DNA of 46,708 bases from Candidatus [Bacteroides] periocalifornicus (lineage in GTDB: Bacteria > Bacteroidota > Bacteroidia > Bacteroidales > CAJPTX01). This document shows positions 42,629 to 46,708 of this stretch, in pieces. The notes beneath the pieces were generated by a model. The model saw nothing but the letters and a program-made list of their open reading frames with translations. It was not told the origin of the DNA and ran no database searches. Position 1 is the stretch's first letter, and each line of letters begins with the position of its first letter. Position numbers and translations under genes: made by a program. The stretch is from contig LIIK01000017.1 in NCBI GenBank assembly GCA_001421095.1, positions 1 to 46,708 on the forward strand. The letters are read 5' to 3'.

Positions 42629-42847
42629 CTACTGAAGAGAGGGGGCCTCGCTTAATATTAGGACTTCCCTCCACGTTCCATAAAACACTTCGGTTGCTGT
42701 ACTTTTGCAGATCCTCCTATCAGATCCTGAGCACTCGCCCCGCCTAACCGGAGTAGGAGACTCTGCATTTACGCTGCGTACCAATGGCAATATCGCCAGC
42801 GCCGCCCCGCAGCATACCACAAACACCTTGAATCCTAAACTTCTCAT
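42629..42847 (-). CDS. 72-residue secreted two-cysteine peptide, second copy
   Basis: The peptide begins RSLGFKVFVVCCGAALAILP, matching residues 1-20 of the peptide at 39242-39460. It carries Cys39 and Cys47 (ECSGSDRRICKST) with GTWRE at 57-61, followed by a hydrophobic tail absent from the other copy. The cysteine spacing is eight rather than six. The ATG at 42847 has a GGGAGGT ribosome site; the in-frame ATG at 42862 is possible. A promoter matches at 42885-42916. It leads the decayed cassette. Confidence 0.72.
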   Translation of the reverse strand: MRSLGFKVFVVCCGAALAILPLVRSVNAESPTPVRRGECSGSDRRICKSTATEVFYGTWREVLILSEAPSLQ

Positions 42848-42884
42848 AGCTTTACCTCCCATGATTTTAGGATTAGACAATACG

Positions 42885-42916
42885 CAACGGTAGAGATTTC
42901 CACCAGAACCTCCAAA
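42885..42916 (-). promoter_or_regulatory. Promoter of the upstream peptide gene
   Basis: TACCGTTG (42885-42892; one mismatch to TAnnTTTG) and TTTG (42913-42916) are 20 bases apart on the minus strand. The leader would be about 31 bases. Confidence 0.6.
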
Positions 42917-43079
42917 TTTTTCAAACACATTTTCCGTACCCCTTGCTAACGGTTTACAACCCAGCGTATAGCATGCGACCTCTGCAATAGCCCGTACGTG
43001 TTCCATCTTTATAGGGGTCTTCCCCTTCTTGGATGTAAATAGTTTTTAATCAAGCATTTCAAGCGTTTTATGTAATTCT

Positions 43080-43260
43080 TGTAGCGAGAATTACATCTCT
43101 ATCAATTGGCGAGATTTGCTATTGCGTTCTTGGGAGGAGCTGGCCGCGAGTTGCCTGCCCGCGAGCGCCCAATGGCGGGCCCTCCGGCGCTTGTAGCGAC
43201 GTGGCGTGCCGCGTCGCGATTCTAGGCGTGCCGCACCGTTTACGTAAGTTTTGCAGCGCT
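43080..43260. repeat. Dispersed intergenic repeat, copy C
   Basis: Aligns with 19395-19613. It includes the 37-base block 43182-43218 (one mismatch), a second inverted core near 43226-43240 and a terminal GTTTTGCAGCGCTC. Confidence 0.65.
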
Positions 43261-43277
43261 CTTAGCACCGTAAAAAT

Positions 43278-43985
43278 CTACCGTTTCCCCTCCTCCTCCC
43301 CGCCCAGCGATTCCCACGTCTCCCCAGCCACCACCACGTGGTCCAGCAGCCGGATGTCAAAGAGGGCCAGCGCCTCCTTCAGCTGCCGGGTCATGGCCAC
43401 ATCCTCCCGGCTGGGCTTTGGCATCCCAGAGGGATGGTTATGGCAGAGCACCACCCCATCGGCCCGCAGGTCCAGCGCCTCCCGTGTTATCTGGCGGGCA
43501 TCTATGGTTACGTGGTGGCTGCTCCCTACCGCGTGGCGGCTCTTCTGCACCACCAGGTTCGCCCGGTTCAGGTAGAGCACCCACGCCTCCTCATGGTTCA
43601 GGTCGCGCAGCATCGGGCCAAAGATTCGCACCACATCGCGGGAGCTGACTATTTTGAGTGGGACGTCCGAGGGGGCGGCCTGTCGCCTCCGCCCGAGTTC
43701 TAGGGCGGCCATCAGCGTTATCGCCTTGGCATCGCCTATACCACGCTGCTTCTTGAAGTCGAGCAGCGAGAATCGCCCCAGCACGTCTAGGCTGCCGTCG
43801 GCCTGGTGCAGCAGGTTCTGCGCCAGCTCTATGGCCGAGCATTGCGGCGTGCCGGTGGCTATGAGTATCGCCAGCAGCTCGCTGTTGCTTAGGGTGTCTA
43901 CCCCGTGGGCTAGCAGCTTCTCGCGCGGACGGTCATCGGCCTGCAGATCGGCGATCCTTCGGCCTCGGTTGGGGGTATCGGGCAT
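43278..43985 (-). CDS. radC: RadC-family JAB/MPN protein
   Basis: This 235-residue protein has an N-terminal helix-hairpin-helix-like part (PREKLLAHGVDTLSNSELLAILIATG) and a C-terminal JAB/MPN domain. The metal site CHNHPSGMPKPSREDVAMTRQL has the two His and the Asp, with an upstream Glu (HEEAW). The domain is a zinc hydrolase fold, but no activity is proven for RadC; the older DNA-repair label is doubtful. The ATG at 43985 is chosen over the ORF start. It is a common chromosomal gene, here next to the peptide locus. Confidence 0.92.
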   Translation of the reverse strand: MPDTPNRGRRIADLQADDRPREKLLAHGVDTLSNSELLAILIATGTPQCSAIELAQNLLHQADGSLDVLGRFSLLDFKKQRGIGDAKAITLMAALELGRRRQAAPSDVPLKIVSSRDVVRIFGPMLRDLNHEEAWVLYLNRANLVVQKSRHAVGSSHHVTIDARQITREALDLRADGVVLCHNHPSGMPKPSREDVAMTRQLKEALALFDIRLLDHVVVAGETWESLGGEEEGKR

Positions 43986-44027
43986 TACGGTACGTGTACG
44001 ATGAGAACACACTTAAACTTGAACGAT

Positions 44028-44049
44028 ACGGCACGACGCATCGCTACGG
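44028..44049 (-). repeat. Dispersed GTAG-headed palindromic repeat, copy F
   Basis: CCGTAGCGATGCG followed by TCGTGCCGT on the minus strand. It nearly matches copy A at 3732-3753, including the flanking GGTCTT. Confidence 0.6.
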
Positions 44050-44156
44050 TCTTTGTTGCAGAATCGGGCGAGCACTCGCAACACTCGGCATCGCCCCTAC
44101 CAAGATTTGAAGAAAAACGAGGATCAACCTATAGGAAAACGCATCTCTTTCCTGCG

Positions 44157-45149
44157 TTACAGCTTCCTTATTCCCATGGCCTCTTTGGCCAGCCGCAGGG
44201 TCTCCTTGGCGCTCTTGCGCGCGGCCTCTGCCCCCATGGCGGCCACATCGCTCAGCAGCCTGTCGTCGGCCAGGTACATCTCTATCTTCTCGCGCAGCGG
44301 CGTGGTAAGGGCTATTATGTCCTCGGCCAGCTGCTTCTTCATGTCGCCGTACCTGATGGTGCAGGCCTGGTACTGATCCTCGAAGAACTCCACCGTATCG
44401 GACGAGGACACCGCCCTCAGCAGCGCGAAGAGGTTCTGCACCGGCTCGCTCTTGGGCTCGTTGGGAGCCTTGGGGGTGTTGTCGCTCACGGCCCGCATCA
44501 CCTTCTTGCGGATATCCTCGGGGCTATCGCTCAGGTAGAGCGCATTCCCCTCAGATTTGCCCATCTTACCCGTACCGTCGAGCCCCGGGATCTTCACCAA
44601 GGGCGACTGCGGATTGTAGGCCTGCGGCTCGGGGAATAGCTCCGTGCCGTACATCCGGTTGAACCGCAGCCCGAAGGTCCTGGTCATCTCCAGGTGCTGC
44701 TCCTGATCCTTGCCCACTGGCACTAGGTTGGCCCGGTGGATAAGGATGTCGGCCGCCATGAGGGTGGGGTAGGTGAGCAGCCCCGCGTTGATGTTGTTGG
44801 GCTGCTTGCGGATCTTATCCTTAAAGCTCGTGCAGCGTTGCAGCTCCCCGAGGTAGGCGTTCATATTCAGCAGTAGGTAGAGCTCAGTGGTCTCAGGCAC
44901 ATCGCTCTGCACGTAGAGAGTGCATTGCTTAGGGTCGAGCCCTGCGGCTAGGTATTCGGCCATTACCGCCCGCACCGAGCCGTGCAGGTCGGCAGCCGTG
45001 GGGTGCGTTGTGAGCGAATGCAGGTCGGCTATGAAGAAGAAGCAATTGTACTCCCTCTGCATCTGCACGAAGTTCCTCAGCGCCCCGAGGTAATTCCCTA
45101 GATGTAGCCGCCCGGTAGAACGGATACCGCTCACCACTATCTGTTTCAT
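44157..45149 (-). CDS. trpS: Tryptophan-tRNA ligase
   Basis: This 330-residue class I synthetase has the HIGH-type motif GRLHLGNYLGALR at the N-terminus and the KMSKS-type motif GKMGKSEGNALYL. Between them LLNMNAYLGELQRCTSFKD and LLTYPTLMAADIL form the Trp-binding core. The C-terminal helical anticodon region ends KSAKETLRLAKEAMGIRKL. The length is typical of bacterial TrpRS. The ATG at 45149 is used; the longer ORF start would add 23 unrelated residues. Confidence 0.96.
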   Translation of the reverse strand: MKQIVVSGIRSTGRLHLGNYLGALRNFVQMQREYNCFFFIADLHSLTTHPTAADLHGSVRAVMAEYLAAGLDPKQCTLYVQSDVPETTELYLLLNMNAYLGELQRCTSFKDKIRKQPNNINAGLLTYPTLMAADILIHRANLVPVGKDQEQHLEMTRTFGLRFNRMYGTELFPEPQAYNPQSPLVKIPGLDGTGKMGKSEGNALYLSDSPEDIRKKVMRAVSDNTPKAPNEPKSEPVQNLFALLRAVSSSDTVEFFEDQYQACTIRYGDMKKQLAEDIIALTTPLREKIEMYLADDRLLSDVAAMGAEAARKSAKETLRLAKEAMGIRKL

Positions 45150-45246
45150 GGAACATTTCCGATTTTTAAGCCATCCTAACGAACACCGCAAAAACCTCCC
45201 TAGCGATGCTGCGCGCACCGCGCCACAACAGGAGGACGTAACTCAC

Positions 45247-46062
45247 CTACAGGGCTACGATGAAGCAGCCGCCAAACCGCCCTGAGAGCGCCTCCTTCTT
45301 GGCCTCCGCCTCCTTGCGCGTAGCGTAGGGGCCCATCACCACCTTGTACACCAGCCCGCCATTGGCATTGGCCACCAGCACCACCAGCTTGCTACGCACA
45401 TCGGCATCCAGCTCAGCCACCTGCCGCCCGAGGTTGGCCACATCGCTGTAGCTCGCCAGCTGCACCCCAAACTGGCCCCGTGTACCAGCCCCCACCATCA
45501 CGGTGTAGCCCTCGGCAGTCGCGAGCGTTATGCCCGCTTGCAATGTTCGGGCCAGAATCTGCTCAAGCCCCTCCTTAGCCCCGCCCGTGCTGGGCTGCGC
45601 CGGTTTACTCTCCGCGGGCTTGGCCGGGGAGGGCTTAGGCTGCTGCTGCGCGGGCTGTGTCGCCACGGGCGTAGTGGTGGCGCCGCTCTCCTTGAATTCC
45701 CCCTGCGGCAGCGTCTCTATCCGCACCTTCACCACGCCTTTGCCCGTAATACCGAGCTCATCGGCCGCCGCACGGCTCACGTCCAGAATCCGGTTTGGAG
45801 CAAAGGGGCCACGGTCGTTCACCCGCACCACAGAGGTTTTCTTGTTCGCGAGGTTCGTTACCCGAAGCACCGTGCCGTAGGGCAGCGTAAGGTGCGCGCA
45901 GGTATGCTTGGCCGCATCGTAGCGCTCGCCCGAGGCCGTTGTCCGTCCCTGGAACTTATCGGCGTAGTACGAGGCATTCCCCTCCTGGGTGTAGCCCGTC
46001 TGCCCCAAGGCCACCACTGCCATCCCCAGCCATACTAGGGTTGCTGTTAGTGTGCGTATCAT
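45247..46062 (-). CDS. rlpA: RlpA-like septal lytic transglycosylase with SPOR domain
   Basis: This 271-residue exported protein has a signal peptide (TLTATLVWLGMAVVALGQTG). A double-psi beta-barrel follows, with GNASYYADKFQGRTTASGE and VRVNDRGPFAPNRILDVSRAAADELG, the latter with the catalytic Asp. A Pro/Gln/Ala-rich linker (TQPAQQQPKPSPAKPAESKP) leads to a C-terminal SPOR domain (YTVMVGAGTRGQFGVQLASY...VVMGPYATRKEAEAKKEAL). RlpA proteins cleave denuded glycan at the division septum, and the SPOR domain binds it. It is a stand-alone gene between trpS and a barrel gene. Confidence 0.93.
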   Translation of the reverse strand: MIRTLTATLVWLGMAVVALGQTGYTQEGNASYYADKFQGRTTASGERYDAAKHTCAHLTLPYGTVLRVTNLANKKTSVVRVNDRGPFAPNRILDVSRAAADELGITGKGVVKVRIETLPQGEFKESGATTTPVATQPAQQQPKPSPAKPAESKPAQPSTGGAKEGLEQILARTLQAGITLATAEGYTVMVGAGTRGQFGVQLASYSDVANLGRQVAELDADVRSKLVVLVANANGGLVYKVVMGPYATRKEAEAKKEALSGRFGGCFIVAL

Positions 46063-46101
46063 AATGCCAATCCTAAAAAATGAAAAAACTCGTTTACCAT
46101 A

Positions 46102-46708
46102 TCATCGCCCAAGCTCCAGCGTGTAGTAGTAGCTAAGGCTGAGCATCTGCCCCCGCAGCCCCTGGCGGGTCTCCTCCTGCATGGGGGTCCGTGCCCTCCG
46201 ATAGAGATTCGTGAATCTATAGAATCCCCTGTACTCCAACATTATAGTGCCTATTGGCAGCACAGCCCCTAGCCCTCCCCCACCCAGCACCCCCATCCCC
46301 AGCCGATGGTAGAGCCCCTCATAGAGCTTCGGCGCTAGCCGCGCCCCCTCAGCCTGTAGGGTCTCCCCCAGCAGGTAGTCGACCATGGCACCCCCGAACA
46401 CCCGAAACCCAAACCACCCGATGCTGTAGGCGAAATCGCCCATCACGGGCAGCGTAGCCCAATGCTGCGTTACCTGCAGATCCTTCCCCAGCCAATCCTC
46501 TGGCATCCCGTAGCGCGCCGTGAACTCCCGGGTGGTGTAGCCCGTGCGCATGTAGCCAAACTCCACCTGCATGGCCAGCGGCATATCGCCACGCAGCCTC
46601 ACGAACATCCCCACATCAAAAGCCCGGCCCGACTGCCCCTGCTGGTACGGGCGAAACGACACGCTGCTCTGCCCAACCCCGCCTCGCACCCCAAAACTCA
46701 CTGCGTAT
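46102..46708 (-). CDS. Outer-membrane beta-barrel protein, 5' end beyond the window
   Basis: About 200 residues of a PorT-like barrel are visible: FGVRGGVGQSSVSFRP, GDMPLAMQVEFGYMRTGY, LPVMGDFAYSIGWFGFRVFGG and ending LSLSYYYTLELGR. The first visible codon that could start (GTG at 46701) is preceded in-frame by Tyr-Ala, and no signal peptide is seen, so the gene most likely starts outside the window. It ends in TGA. Confidence 0.72.
   Translation of the reverse strand, partial: YAVSFGVRGGVGQSSVSFRPYQQGQSGRAFDVGMFVRLRGDMPLAMQVEFGYMRTGYTTREFTARYGMPEDWLGKDLQVTQHWATLPVMGDFAYSIGWFGFRVFGGAMVDYLLGETLQAEGARLAPKLYEGLYHRLGMGVLGGGGLGAVLPIGTIMLEYRGFYRFTNLYRRARTPMQEETRQGLRGQMLSLSYYYTLELGR

Larger units (their letters stand above)
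42848..43277. other. Promoter region and dispersed repeat copy C
   Basis: This 430-base gap contains the peptide promoter (42885-42916), a GACCTCTGCAATA motif near 42975 and repeat copy C (about 43080-43260). No other gene is seen. Confidence 0.55.

Overview
The window looks like a chromosomal segment of a GC-rich member of the Bacteroidota, most likely a Bacteroidales relative of Porphyromonas or Rikenellaceae. The evidence is a set of -33 TTTG / -7 TAnnTTTG promoters, several outer-membrane beta-barrels with N-terminal carboxypeptidase-regulatory domains, a GLUG-repeat surface protein with a type IX-like C-terminus, a short serA linked to serC and DUF1015, and folP close to cdaA. Most genes lie on the minus strand. 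Of 35 genes whose stop codon I read, 26 end in TAG, 6 in TAA and 3 in TGA, which is an unusual bias.

Layout. 1-11.1 kb: outer-membrane barrel, lpdA, folP, a MITE-like element, cdaA (c-di-AMP synthase), pncB, aspartate kinase, a UmuC-type polymerase, a flavodoxin lipoprotein and lpxD. 11.1-15.1 kb: a metal-uptake locus with a His-rich DUF4625 lipoprotein, a TonB-dependent receptor and a Fur/Zur-type repressor whose promoter is bracketed by two inverted repeats. 15.3-18.4 kb: a helical protein of unknown function, a C5-cytosine methyltransferase broken by one TGG-to-TGA change, and an OmpA-family lipoprotein. 18.4-19.7 kb: an array of 11-bp repeats, tRNA-Ser(GCU), tRNA-Pro(UGG) and a dispersed repeat. 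19.7-23.5 kb: DUF1015, serA and serC. 23.6-30.1 kb: a barrel, a GLUG surface protein, a decayed ISAs1 transposase and a long DUF2807 repeat protein. 30.4-34.7 kb: queD, a P-type Ca2+ ATPase and a secreted protein. 43.3 kb to the end: radC, trpS, rlpA and a partial barrel.

The most unusual region is 34.9-43.0 kb. It holds two related cassettes on the minus strand. Each starts with its own promoter and a 72-residue secreted peptide gene, followed at once by a strong hairpin. The downstream genes are a 151-residue protein with two copies of the same peptide motif, a MauE-like membrane protein with a CGCGG motif, a membrane-anchored propeller-like protein and a TonB-receptor-like barrel. The peptide motif is two cysteines 6-8 residues apart followed by Gly-x-Trp-Arg-Glu. 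This looks like a small secreted-peptide system with a dedicated redox partner and outer-membrane partner. The upstream cassette is decaying: its barrel has three frameshifts and its propeller is a fragment.

All three frameshifts in that barrel, and two more in the ISAs1 transposase, lie in runs of 8-10 G (coding strand). Every run is longer than the in-frame length. Slippage, phase variation and homopolymer sequencing error are all possible. The intergenic regions also carry a dispersed GTAG-headed palindromic repeat resembling REP elements.
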